This document shows positions 46,197 through 54,439 of a stretch of 64,000 nt of DNA, one piece after another; position 1 is the stretch's first letter, and each line of letters opens with the position of its first letter. Both the position numbers and the translations under genes were made by a program. A model generated the notes under the pieces. It worked only from the letters and a program-made list of their open reading frames with translations, searched no databases and was not told the DNA's origin. Source of the DNA: Pseudomonas laurylsulfativorans (GTDB lineage Bacteria; Pseudomonadota; Gammaproteobacteria; Pseudomonadales; Pseudomonadaceae). Where the stretch lies: NCBI RefSeq assembly GCF_002906155.1, contig NZ_MUJK01000001.1, positions 682,001-746,000 of the forward strand, read 5' to 3'.

Positions 46197-47462
46197 ATGA
46201 CATCCCATGACAAGGCCAAATGGCTCAGATTCCTGATTCTCATCCTCGGTGGCGGCACCATCTACAAGCTGGCGAACCTCAAAGACGCCTTCTATATCCC
46301 CATGCAGGAATTCATGGGGCTGTCCCACACTGAAATCGGCGTGCTGCTGAGCGCCAACGCCATTATCGCCACCGCGTTGTTCGTGGTCGGCGGCGTGCTC
46401 GCCGATCGGTACGACACCCGCAAGCTGATTCCTCTGGGCCTGATCGGTACCGGTAGTCTCGGGCTTTACCTGGCAACTTTTCCGCCCTTCAGCAATCTGC
46501 TGATCGTGTTCTGCCTGCTGGCCGTGTGTGCTGACTGCATCTTCTGGCCCTCGCTGCTCAAAGCCATCCGCACTCTGGGCGACGATAAGGAACAGGGACG
46601 CCTGTTTGGCCTTCTCGAAGGCGGGCGTGGCGTCATTGATACCCTGGTCGCGTTCTCTGCACTGGGCGTCTTCGTCGCCATGGGCTCCGGTGAAAACGGC
46701 CTGAAGTCGGCGATCCTCTTCTACTCGGTCATCGACATTCTTGCCGGTACCCTGACCTGGCTGCTGCTCAAGGGCGGCAATACCCAGTCGACCGTCAAGC
46801 CGAAGAACGGTATGTCGAACCTGCTCGAAGCCATCAAGGTGCCGGGTATCTGGCTGGTCAGCCTCAACGTGTTCATGGTCTATATCGTGTACTGCGGCCT
46901 GACCTATTTCATTCCCTACCTCAAGGAAATGTACGGACTGCCCGTGGCCCTGGTGGGCGCCTACGGCATCATCAACCAGTACTTCCTCAAGATCCTCGGT
47001 GGCCCCGCTGGTGGCTTCATTGCCGACAAGCACTTCAAGAGCTCCAGTCGCTATCTGAAATGGGCATTCCTGGCCTTGTTGCCGCTGATGGGCGTGATCA
47101 TGCTCATCCCGAAAAACCCGGGTTTCATCTACGCGGGCATGGCGGCCACCCTGTCCTTTGCGCTGATTGTCTTTTCCATGCGCGGCGTGTTCTGGGCCCC
47201 CATGGGTGAAGTCGGCATTCCCCAGCACATCACCGGTTCAGCCTTTGGCATCGGTTGCCTCATCGGCTATGCGCCTGGCATGTTTGCCTACGTCATCTAC
47301 GGCGCAATCCTTGACCATTTCCCGGGTCAACAAGGCTACAACTACGTGTTCTCGTTGATGAGTGTGTTGGCCATTGTCGGGTTCATGGTGTCCAGCCTGC
47401 TGTATCAAGCGGTCCGCAAGAACTCCACGGTCACTGGCAAGGTCAGCGCCGCACAAGCCTGA
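46197..47462 (+). CDS. MFS transporter, probably organic acid or sugar
   Basis: The 421-residue protein has 12 hydrophobic segments and the MFS loop motif GGVLADRYDTRKLI. It has FNVFMVYIVYCGLTYFIPYL-type long helices and a GGPAGGFIADKHFKSSSR second repeat of the motif. GGAG precedes the ATG closely. Position after the MocR and isomerase-like genes suggests it imports the substrate of that enzyme. A terminator-like hairpin follows at 47483. Confidence 0.88.
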   Translation: MTSHDKAKWLRFLILILGGGTIYKLANLKDAFYIPMQEFMGLSHTEIGVLLSANAIIATALFVVGGVLADRYDTRKLIPLGLIGTGSLGLYLATFPPFSNLLIVFCLLAVCADCIFWPSLLKAIRTLGDDKEQGRLFGLLEGGRGVIDTLVAFSALGVFVAMGSGENGLKSAILFYSVIDILAGTLTWLLLKGGNTQSTVKPKNGMSNLLEAIKVPGIWLVSLNVFMVYIVYCGLTYFIPYLKEMYGLPVALVGAYGIINQYFLKILGGPAGGFIADKHFKSSSRYLKWAFLALLPLMGVIMLIPKNPGFIYAGMAATLSFALIVFSMRGVFWAPMGEVGIPQHITGSAFGIGCLIGYAPGMFAYVIYGAILDHFPGQQGYNYVFSLMSVLAIVGFMVSSLLYQAVRKNSTVTGKVSAAQA

Positions 47463-47482
47463 ACATAGCCCGGGAATAGGCG

Positions 47483-47520
47483 GTGCGGCGGTAACCGGAG
47501 TGTCTCGGTTAGCGCCGCAC
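47483..47520. terminator. Hairpin after the MFS gene
   Basis: GTGCGGCG-TAACCG pairs with CGGTTA-CGCCGCAC (14 bp with one bulged G on each side) around an 8-nt loop, 20 nt after the stop codon. No T-run follows. The rest of the gap to 47780 shows nothing else. Confidence 0.55.
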
Positions 47521-47780
47521 GGCGTCGCCATCACAATGCGAAATCGGCCTCGTCCATGAACATCAGGCAATGGGCACTGCCCAACAGGCTTTCGCGGTGG
47601 CCGTTGGCACAGCGCTGACCTGGTCGGGCTGATCATTCTCGGTGTGCAGCCGACCAATGCAACTGTCGAATCGCTACACCCTGAACTACTGTCATGCATG
47701 GGCGTGGCGCCAATCTCCGGATTTGCGTTGCGCTGCGGGGTTTCCAACCGACCAGGCACGATGATCAGGGAACCAGACCG

Positions 47781-49268
47781 ATGGCAAAAGATGCAAAAGT
47801 CGAATCACACAACGCGACTTTTATCGCGCAGGAGATTGAGGCGCTGGACGAGTCAGTCGAGGTTTCCGATGGGCTTCGCAAAGGCGTCTGGCGCACCCGG
47901 ATGAGAGTCAGGGCGCGCAAGCTGAGTCACTCGACCCAGTTTGTCATTGCCGCTGCGGTGATCCTCGGCCTGACCATGTTCTTCGTCGGCAATCTGGTGA
48001 GCGCACGCATCGAAAGTGCCGCGGTACATAGCGCAGCAGAAGCAGGCGCCCAGTACATGGATACGTTCCTGGAACCCTTTGTGCAGGAGTTGAGCCGGGA
48101 CAACGAGCTCTCGGCTGCAAGTGTCCAGTCCCTGGACCGCCTCACGGAAAGTCGTTCGCTCAAACAGCACATTGTCTCGATCAAGATCTGGCGAGCAGAT
48201 GGCACGGTGGTCTACAGCACGAACAAAGACATCACCAACCTTCAGTTCCCATTGGATGAGATCACCGAGGCGCTCAAGGGCAAAGTGGTCACCGACCTTC
48301 AAGAACTGACCCAGGATGAGAACGCGTTCGAGCGCCAGCTCAACGTGCCGCTCTATGAGATCTACGCGCCCCTGCGGGATTCACGCACCGGGAAAATCAT
48401 CGCGGTGGGCGAATTCTATGAAAAGGCCGATAGCCTCAAGCGCGAGATCAATCGGGTCCGGGAGGAGGTATGGGGGGTCGTCGGCGCCGCGACACTGGCC
48501 ATGCTGACGCTGCTTTTCTTCATCGTGCGACGCGGTGACAAGATTATCCAGCAACAGCAGGTGGCACTGCGTTTGCGGCTGATCGAGCAAACCCGTTTGC
48601 ACGTCAGCAATGCCGAACTCCAGCACAAGATGGCGACAGCTACCCAAGAGTTTTCCCGTGTCAACGAACTCACCTTGAGGCGCATTGGCGCAGACCTGCA
48701 CGATGGGCCGGCGCAGCTATTGACCTTGATTCTGATCCGGCTCGACGACCTGGCCGAGAACTGCTCCGCAGTCGATCAGGAGTCGCTGGAAACCATTCGC
48801 GGCGCCGCCACCGACGCATTGCGTGAGGTCCGCGATTTATCACGAGGCCTGGCACTTCCGGAAATCAACGAGTTGAGCCTGGTGGAAGAGTTGCAACTGG
48901 TGGCGCAACGGCACGAGCAACGCACGGGCACCAAGGTCAAATTGACCGTGGGGGCGCTACCGAAAGCGGCACCGCTGCCACTCAAACTCTGTCTGTACCG
49001 TTTTGTGCAAGAAGCCCTCAACAACGCTTACCGTCATGCCAACGGCGAGGGTCAGGCCATCCAGGCGAAATACATCGATGGCGTATTGAACATCAGCGTC
49101 AGGGACAGTGGTCCTGGCATGGCAGCGGACGCCATGCTGCTCGAGAAATCCGGGAGAACCCGATTGGGCCTCGCCGGTTTGCGTTATCGCGTTGAATCGC
49201 TGGGCGGGTTGTTCAACATCGAATCCTGCGCCTCGGGTACGTCGGTAAAGGCACAGTTCAAACTCTAG
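47781..49268 (+). CDS. NarL-family sensor histidine kinase
   Basis: The 495-residue protein has two transmembrane helices (about 55-75 and 235-255) bracketing a periplasmic sensor of roughly 160 residues. A coiled stretch follows, then the HisKA_3 phosphoacceptor block (RIGADLHDGPAQLLTL) and a HATPase domain with NNAYRHANG, RDSGPGM and GLAGLRYRVESLGG. The NarX/DesK type pairs with LuxR-type regulators. Its presumed partner is the convergent gene at 49265-49966. AGGGA precedes the ATG by about 10 nt. Confidence 0.93.
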   Translation: MAKDAKVESHNATFIAQEIEALDESVEVSDGLRKGVWRTRMRVRARKLSHSTQFVIAAAVILGLTMFFVGNLVSARIESAAVHSAAEAGAQYMDTFLEPFVQELSRDNELSAASVQSLDRLTESRSLKQHIVSIKIWRADGTVVYSTNKDITNLQFPLDEITEALKGKVVTDLQELTQDENAFERQLNVPLYEIYAPLRDSRTGKIIAVGEFYEKADSLKREINRVREEVWGVVGAATLAMLTLLFFIVRRGDKIIQQQQVALRLRLIEQTRLHVSNAELQHKMATATQEFSRVNELTLRRIGADLHDGPAQLLTLILIRLDDLAENCSAVDQESLETIRGAATDALREVRDLSRGLALPEINELSLVEELQLVAQRHEQRTGTKVKLTVGALPKAAPLPLKLCLYRFVQEALNNAYRHANGEGQAIQAKYIDGVLNISVRDSGPGMAADAMLLEKSGRTRLGLAGLRYRVESLGGLFNIESCASGTSVKAQFKL

Positions 49269-49966
49269 TCAGGAGCCGTTCCGGCATCCATGGGTGTTTT
49301 TGCCGCGCCGATGTGAAGTCGCCCAAAAGTTTCGCGCTCCCTGTAATGCCGTAGCGCCGTGACCGCTTCGACACGATTTCGGGCGTTGAGCTTCTGCATC
49401 ACGCAGCCCATGTGGTGCTTGACGGTTTTTTCACTGATCAACAGCTTTGTCGCCACCTCCCTGTTGGTCAGCCCTTTTGAAACTTCACGAATGACCTCCT
49501 CTTCGCGATGGGTCAGATCACACTTGTGAGTTTCCGCTTCGTGCTTCTTGAGGTTAGTCAGCAGTTTGTTGGCAAAGTCGGGGGTGATATACGTCTCGCC
49601 ATTGGCAACCGACCTGATCGCCTGGACCAGGTCCGGTCCGCTGACACCTTTGAGCACATACCCGCGCGCGCCGGCCTCCAGCGCAAAAAAGGCGTCATCT
49701 TCGGACTCTGAAACCGTCAGCATCAACACCTTCACATCTGACAGTTCCGTTGAAATGAACCGCACCGCGGCGAACACATCCCCCGGCATATTGACGTCCA
49801 TCAACATCACATCCGGGCGCACCCTCGTGGCAATATCCTTGGCATCCTGCGCATTGGCGCCCTGCTCCACGACCTGAAGATCCGCCCGCTTTCTCAACGT
49901 ATTGGCAACACCCTCACGCAACATCGGATGATCGTCGACAATACCGATACGAATGACTGGATTCAT
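49265..49966 (-). CDS. NarL/LuxR-family response regulator
   Basis: The 233-residue protein has a receiver domain (VDDHPMLREG, phospho-acceptor Asp in MLMDVNMPG near residue 56, Lys in GYVLKGVSG) and a LuxR helix-turn-helix (LTHREEEVIREVSKGLTNRE, then KTVKHHMGCVMQKLN). GGGGAG precedes the ATG. The gene ends tail-to-tail with the histidine kinase gene, both stop codons being the two strands of CTAG at 49265-49268. Kinase type and receiver type match, so they are probably a pair. Confidence 0.93.
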   Translation of the reverse strand: MNPVIRIGIVDDHPMLREGVANTLRKRADLQVVEQGANAQDAKDIATRVRPDVMLMDVNMPGDVFAAVRFISTELSDVKVLMLTVSESEDDAFFALEAGARGYVLKGVSGPDLVQAIRSVANGETYITPDFANKLLTNLKKHEAETHKCDLTHREEEVIREVSKGLTNREVATKLLISEKTVKHHMGCVMQKLNARNRVEAVTALRHYRERETFGRLHIGAAKTPMDAGTAPD

Positions 49967-50185
49967 GACGCGCTCCCCCAAAAACAAACACATGAACATC
50001 CATTGATTAATAGCAGGGAATCGGGGACGCCGCCGGTCACCAGTCGTATGTCCCGGGTGCCAGGCGTTCGGATATCAGACTTAGGTCGGATGCAAACATA
50101 ACGCGAACAAGCAATGATCTTCACAAATGACTTTATTTTTATAATTCAACTCTTTGTTTTTAAGCCGTTTCAATTGCAACGGTAA

Positions 50186-50302
50186 TCAGAAAACCTCATA
50201 AAACCCGGACCCGCTTTCATCCGACCAACAGTCGCTTTCCTGCGCTTGGGTATAGACAGCCACAGCACCAGACAAGACCAGGAACAACGTCACACGCGAC
50301 AT
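50186..50302 (-). CDS. Candidate 38-residue secreted peptide at the end of the operon
   Basis: The frame MSRVTLFLVLSGAVAVYTQA followed by a short acidic tail with one Cys (ESDCWSDESGSGFYEVF) looks like a signal peptide plus about 17 residues. It starts 13 nt inside the upstream histidine kinase gene, overlapping its stop, as in translational coupling. It is too short to assign and may be fortuitous, but the signal peptide is convincing. Confidence 0.4.
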   Translation of the reverse strand: MSRVTLFLVLSGAVAVYTQAQESDCWSDESGSGFYEVF

Positions 50303-51657
50303 ATTTCTAACGTAGCGCGTAACCCACCGGCGATGCGGTTCTCCAGTTTGACCTGTCCACCAAAGCGATCCGCAATGGCCTTGACGATGGTCAGCCCCAA
50401 CCCTGCGCCCTGAGCATTCGCGCAACTGTAGAAGCGCTCGAAAAGCCGATCACGATCCTGCTCATTGATACCTGGCCCCTCATCTTCGACAGACAGTTCG
50501 TAGCCATGGGTCTTTTCGACCAGTTTTACAGTGATCACTCCATGCCGGGGGGAGAAATTCGCCGCATTGGTGACCAGGTTGTTCAAGGCAATGTCGATGG
50601 CCGCAGGGTCGACCCTCGCAAGGCCGATGTCGTCACTGACATCGAAAACCAATTCAAGATCCTTGCTCAACAACCAGGGGGTCAACTGGACCAGGCTGTC
50701 ACGAACTGTGGCTGCCAAGTCAATAGGTACAGGCGGTTGCGCTCCTGCTTGAGGCTCGATACGAGCCATCGTGAGCAATTGATTAACCAGCCGGCTGGTA
50801 CGGTCCACGCCAGCAATCAAGTGCTCAAGCGACGCACGACGCTCCCCTTCACTCCCCGCTTCCATCAGATTCTGTGCATGCACTCTGAGCACGGCCAGTG
50901 GTGTGCGCATTTCGTGGGCGGCATCCGCGATAAAACGTCGCTCACGCCCCATGACTTGCTGAATCTGCGCAAGCATACGGTTAAGGGCTGCCTGCATCGG
51001 TTCAAGCTCAGTAGGTAGCGGCGTCAATTGCAGGGGTTCGAGTGAGCCGGGATGCCTCGCCCGCAGTGTTGCAGCCATGTTGACCAGCGGTTTCAATCCC
51101 CAGCCGATGGCCAGCCAGAGCATGGCGGCCAGTATCAAACTCCCCAGAATATTAGGCCACAACGTGTGGCGCACGATGCGGTCCACCAAGTCCGACCGGA
51201 CGTCGTCTCGCTCGCCCACCCAGATGCGCAAGCCGTTCTGTTTATCTTCGAGCAGGAAAGCGCGCCAATGGCGCTTGTTCAGATCGACAACATCGCTGAA
51301 ACCTGGCGTTCGTGGCGGTACGCTGAAGGATGGAGAGCTCGCTGTGTGTACCAGCACTTCGTCCTTGAAGTTCCAGACCTGAAAGGCAATTTTCGTTTCA
51401 TAGGGATGGCCGTCGATCCTGGGTTCAGCTTCGCTCAGGGCCTGATTGAAGGCCTGATACAGATCCGAGTGTTCCTTGCTGGCCATGGGCATGCGCATGA
51501 CGCCTTGTAACAGACGAGCATTCCGGGCCAGTTGGGCATCATAGACTTCGGCAATTTCATGGTTGCTGTCGTGCAGGTTCAGCACGCTGATCACCGCCAG
51601 GCCAGCGAGCATCAGGCCGATGATCAGGGTCAGGGTGCGACGCCGGATCGAGGTCAT
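50290..51657 (-). CDS. Sensor histidine kinase, EnvZ/QseC type
   Basis: The 455-residue protein has a helix at 9-28, a periplasmic domain (about 30-165), a second helix (about 170-190), then HAMP, the H-box FIADAAHEMRTPLA (His about 248), the N-box NNLVTNAANFSP, DEGPGI and GAGLGLTIVKAIADRFGG. The layout fits QseC/PmrB-type kinases. It overlaps its response regulator gene by ATGA and forms the end of the seven-gene operon. Confidence 0.93.
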   Translation of the reverse strand: MTSIRRRTLTLIIGLMLAGLAVISVLNLHDSNHEIAEVYDAQLARNARLLQGVMRMPMASKEHSDLYQAFNQALSEAEPRIDGHPYETKIAFQVWNFKDEVLVHTASSPSFSVPPRTPGFSDVVDLNKRHWRAFLLEDKQNGLRIWVGERDDVRSDLVDRIVRHTLWPNILGSLILAAMLWLAIGWGLKPLVNMAATLRARHPGSLEPLQLTPLPTELEPMQAALNRMLAQIQQVMGRERRFIADAAHEMRTPLAVLRVHAQNLMEAGSEGERRASLEHLIAGVDRTSRLVNQLLTMARIEPQAGAQPPVPIDLAATVRDSLVQLTPWLLSKDLELVFDVSDDIGLARVDPAAIDIALNNLVTNAANFSPRHGVITVKLVEKTHGYELSVEDEGPGINEQDRDRLFERFYSCANAQGAGLGLTIVKAIADRFGGQVKLENRIAGGLRATLEICRV

Positions 51658-52316
51658 CGACGCTCCTCCACCAGGTAACCGATACCACGGACGGTGCGGA
51701 TCAGATCGGTGGAGAGCTTTTTGCGCAGGTGATGGATGTGCACTTCCAGGGTGTTGCTTTCGGCCTCCTCGCTCCAGCCGTACAGCAACTGCATCAGATG
51801 ATCGCGAGTCATTACCCGGCCGGGTGGCGAGAGCAGTTCGTGAAGCAGTTGGTACTCCTTGGGTGTCAGGGCCACCGGCTCGCCTTTGTAGCTGACTTGC
51901 TGGGTACCGGGGTTCAGGCAGATACCGCCGTGCTCGATCAACGATTGTCCACGCCCGGCGCTGCGCCGAAGCAACGCACGTATGCGCGCCTTCAATTCCG
52001 CCAGGTCGAAAGGCTTGATCAGGTAGTCATCGGCTCCGGCATCCAGACCGGCGATGCGGTCTTCGGTGGCATCGCGCGCGGTCAGGATCAACACCGGCAG
52101 GTTGGAACCGCTGTCACGCAAGCGCTTGAGCACTTCGAGACCGTCCATGCGTGGCAGGCCAAGATCGAGCACGGCCAAATCAAAGATTTCACTGAGCAAC
52201 GCGTGCAAGGCACTGTTGCCGTCCTGCAAGCAGTCGACGGTATAGCCTTCACGGCTGAGGGCCTGATGAATGCCCTCGCCGAGCGCCACGTCATCCTCTA
52301 TGAGTAATAAGCGCAC
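51654..52316 (-). CDS. OmpR-family response regulator, QseB/PmrA type
   Basis: The 220-residue protein has a receiver (LLIEDDVALGEG, phospho-acceptor Asp in LAVLDLGLPRMDG near residue 51, Lys in YLIKPFDLAEL) and an OmpR winged helix (ALTPKEYQLLHELL, then NTLEVHIHHLRKKL and IRTVRGIGYLVE). It begins 11 nt after the TPR gene and overlaps the kinase gene by 4 nt. A candidate CTTCAG-N5-GTTAAG box in front of the operon would suit autoregulation. Confidence 0.94.
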   Translation of the reverse strand: MRLLLIEDDVALGEGIHQALSREGYTVDCLQDGNSALHALLSEIFDLAVLDLGLPRMDGLEVLKRLRDSGSNLPVLILTARDATEDRIAGLDAGADDYLIKPFDLAELKARIRALLRRSAGRGQSLIEHGGICLNPGTQQVSYKGEPVALTPKEYQLLHELLSPPGRVMTRDHLMQLLYGWSEEAESNTLEVHIHHLRKKLSTDLIRTVRGIGYLVEERR

Positions 52317-52327
52317 TGGGTCTCCTG

Positions 52328-52972
52328 TCAGCCGAGTTTCTTGTTCACGTCCGCCAACAGCGTCTCGATCTCCTTGCGGCGCCCGGCGTCAGCACTCTCG
52401 CGGCCAGGTCGGGGCGCAGCCAGCAAGGCTTTTTGCAGCGCTGCCCTGGCTTCCACATAATGCTTCTGACGGTAGAGGTGATCGCCCCAGAAGTACAGGC
52501 TGTCGATGCCGTTGGGGTTCATTTGCAATGCCATCTTGAGCAACTGCTCGGCTTTGTCCGAATCGCCGAAACCGATGGGCCAACCTGGTACACGGTCATA
52601 GAGTGCCCCCAGACTGGTATAGGCTGAGCCTTGCAGGGCCTTGGGGTCCAGGGCCAGGGCTTTTTCCAGGTCGGCTTTGGCATCCTTCACCTTGCTCAGC
52701 GCACCCAGCCCGCCCTGGGCGCCCGCCCAGCTACTGGTGACAATGCCGGACCAGATCCAGGCCTCAGCCACCGTTTGGCGTTCCTGCTTGAAGCTTGACG
52801 CCTGGGCGGCCAGTTTTTCAAAAGCCGCGGTTCGCTGTGCCTCGGGCAACTCGTACTGAATGTGCGCCCAGCTTTGCTGGATACCGTTGAGACGCTGCTG
52901 GTCAGCGGCATCCAGTGCCCAGACGCTCTGGCTCAATGCGCCAAGCAGCAGGCAGGCGATGATCTTTTTCAT
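52328..52972 (-). CDS. Periplasmic TPR-containing protein
   Basis: The 214-residue precursor has a signal peptide ending in VWA and helical repeats resembling tetratricopeptides: DAKADLEKALALDPKALQGS, then KAEQLLKMALQMNPNGIDSL and YVEARAALQKALLAAP. Such proteins bind partners rather than catalyse. Its start overlaps the stop of the SDR gene as ATGA. It may present a periplasmic signal to the kinase, which is inference from the operon. Confidence 0.85.
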   Translation of the reverse strand: MKKIIACLLLGALSQSVWALDAADQQRLNGIQQSWAHIQYELPEAQRTAAFEKLAAQASSFKQERQTVAEAWIWSGIVTSSWAGAQGGLGALSKVKDAKADLEKALALDPKALQGSAYTSLGALYDRVPGWPIGFGDSDKAEQLLKMALQMNPNGIDSLYFWGDHLYRQKHYVEARAALQKALLAAPRPGRESADAGRRKEIETLLADVNKKLG

Positions 52973-53778
52973 GGTTCGAGATTCTCCTGGTCGGGTTTCT
53001 GGCTCAGGCGGCGGATCAGTGGCAATTGTTTGCGCAATCCTCGGTCCACCAGATGGGGAAGGAAGCTGTTCAGGCGTACAAAAAATCGCTCGGGCCAGCC
53101 CAGGTACAAGTCGCGACGGTCACCGGCAATGGCATGAATCACTGCGGCCGCCACGGTTTGCGGATCGTCGACATTGGTCTTGAGCGCATCGTTCAGCGCC
53201 TGGGCCGCCGGGCTGTTCATGCTGGTACGGGTCGCTCGCGGGGCAACGTAAAGCACGCTGACCCGGGTGTCTGCCAGTTCCCGGCGCAGAGCTTCGGAGA
53301 ACCCGCGCAGGGCAAACTTGGTGGCGCAGTAACTGGCGTAGCCGGGGTAGCCAATGGAGCCATAGGTCGAACCGACGTTCACCACCATGGCACTGTCGGC
53401 TTGCTTGAGCAGTGGCAACATCAGTTTTGTCAGGCACATCGGCGCACTGATGTTCACCGCGAGCATCGAATTGATCTCACTGTCGTCCAGCTGTTCGAGC
53501 ATGGCGAAATGATTGACCCCGGCGGCATTGATCAGCAGATTGATGCCGCCGATGCTCTCGGCCCGCGCCAGCACCTGGCGGCGGTCGGATTGCAACGTCA
53601 GGTCTGCACGGATCCAGCACAGGTTACGGGGGTAAAGCTCAAGCAACGGCACCAACGGTTCCCGATGTCGAGCCACGGCCAGTACCCGGGCACCACTGGC
53701 GCACAGTGCGGTGGCGATGGCCAGGCCGATGCCGCCGCTGGCACCGGTCAACACGACACGAGCTTCAGACAGGCGCAT
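52969..53778 (-). CDS. Short-chain dehydrogenase/reductase of the hemolysin-type operon
   Basis: The 269-residue SDR has GASGGIGLA (10-18), INAAGVNHF, the catalytic Ser in VNVGSTYGS, YASYCATK (Tyr, Lys) and the LRRELADTRVSVLYVAPRATRT block typical of the DltE/YvrD-like SDRs that act on acyl chains or ketones. I start at 53778 because the preceding 35 codons lie in the upstream gene. It overlaps the di-iron protein gene by 14 nt and the TPR gene by 4 nt. Confidence 0.9.
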   Translation of the reverse strand: MRLSEARVVLTGASGGIGLAIATALCASGARVLAVARHREPLVPLLELYPRNLCWIRADLTLQSDRRQVLARAESIGGINLLINAAGVNHFAMLEQLDDSEINSMLAVNISAPMCLTKLMLPLLKQADSAMVVNVGSTYGSIGYPGYASYCATKFALRGFSEALRRELADTRVSVLYVAPRATRTSMNSPAAQALNDALKTNVDDPQTVAAAVIHAIAGDRRDLYLGWPERFFVRLNSFLPHLVDRGLRKQLPLIRRLSQKPDQENLEP

Positions 53779-54439
53779 GCAGGTGCTCCCCGTTGCGCGG
53801 CAAGCCACGAAACATATCGGTGTAGAGCCGGTACACCACTTTGGCGGCGTGAATGACGGCGGCCTGGTCGCCGGGGTCTTCAAGACTGTTCATCAGTCGA
53901 CGGTAGGTCTGCATATGCTCGATATCCAGCGAGCCGTGGGAACTGAGGTAGCTGAAGGCGCTTTGCGGCAAGTCCAGGCGCTCGCGAATGCTGCTGGCGG
54001 CGTGTGTGGCCAGGGCGATGCTTGTACCTTCGAGTACGTTGACCATGCCGAACAGTCCCACCGGATTGTCCCTGGCAATCAGGTCGTAGAGGAAACTGAC
54101 CATCAACTCGATCGGCAATGACGGGCGCCCTTCCTGGACAGCGACCCTGTCACCGCCGCAGGCTTCAATGTCATTGAGTACCCATTGTTCGTGGCCGTAC
54201 TCGTCCTCGATGTATTCACATACCGCTTTGCGCAGCCATTCCAGACGTAATGGCAGGCGCGCACCACAGGCCATCATCAACGGCACGGTATGGCGCACGT
54301 GGTAATAGGCCTGCGCCAGAAAAGCCCGGTAGCTTTCCAGGCTGACGTCGCCCTCCAGCGCGTCACGGATGATCGGCAAGTTGAACAACTCAATGCGTTC
54401 TTGCTCAGTCGCTTGTTGCAGCGTGTCAAAAAAACTCAT
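53765..54439 (-). CDS. Heme-oxygenase-like di-iron protein (TenA/UndA-like)
   Basis: The 224-residue all-helical protein resembles the heme-oxygenase-like oxidase/oxygenase (HDO) group. It keeps ExxH at 80-83 (EYGH), Glu137 in NVLEGTS and HxxxDxxH at 168-175 (HGSLDIEH), the ligand pattern seen in UndA and CADD, which use two metals to activate oxygen. UndA cleaves fatty acids to alkenes, so an acyl-derived substrate is plausible here beside an AMP ligase. It overlaps that ligase gene by ATGA. Confidence 0.85.
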   Translation of the reverse strand: MSFFDTLQQATEQERIELFNLPIIRDALEGDVSLESYRAFLAQAYYHVRHTVPLMMACGARLPLRLEWLRKAVCEYIEDEYGHEQWVLNDIEACGGDRVAVQEGRPSLPIELMVSFLYDLIARDNPVGLFGMVNVLEGTSIALATHAASSIRERLDLPQSAFSYLSSHGSLDIEHMQTYRRLMNSLEDPGDQAAVIHAAKVVYRLYTDMFRGLPRNGEHLHAPV

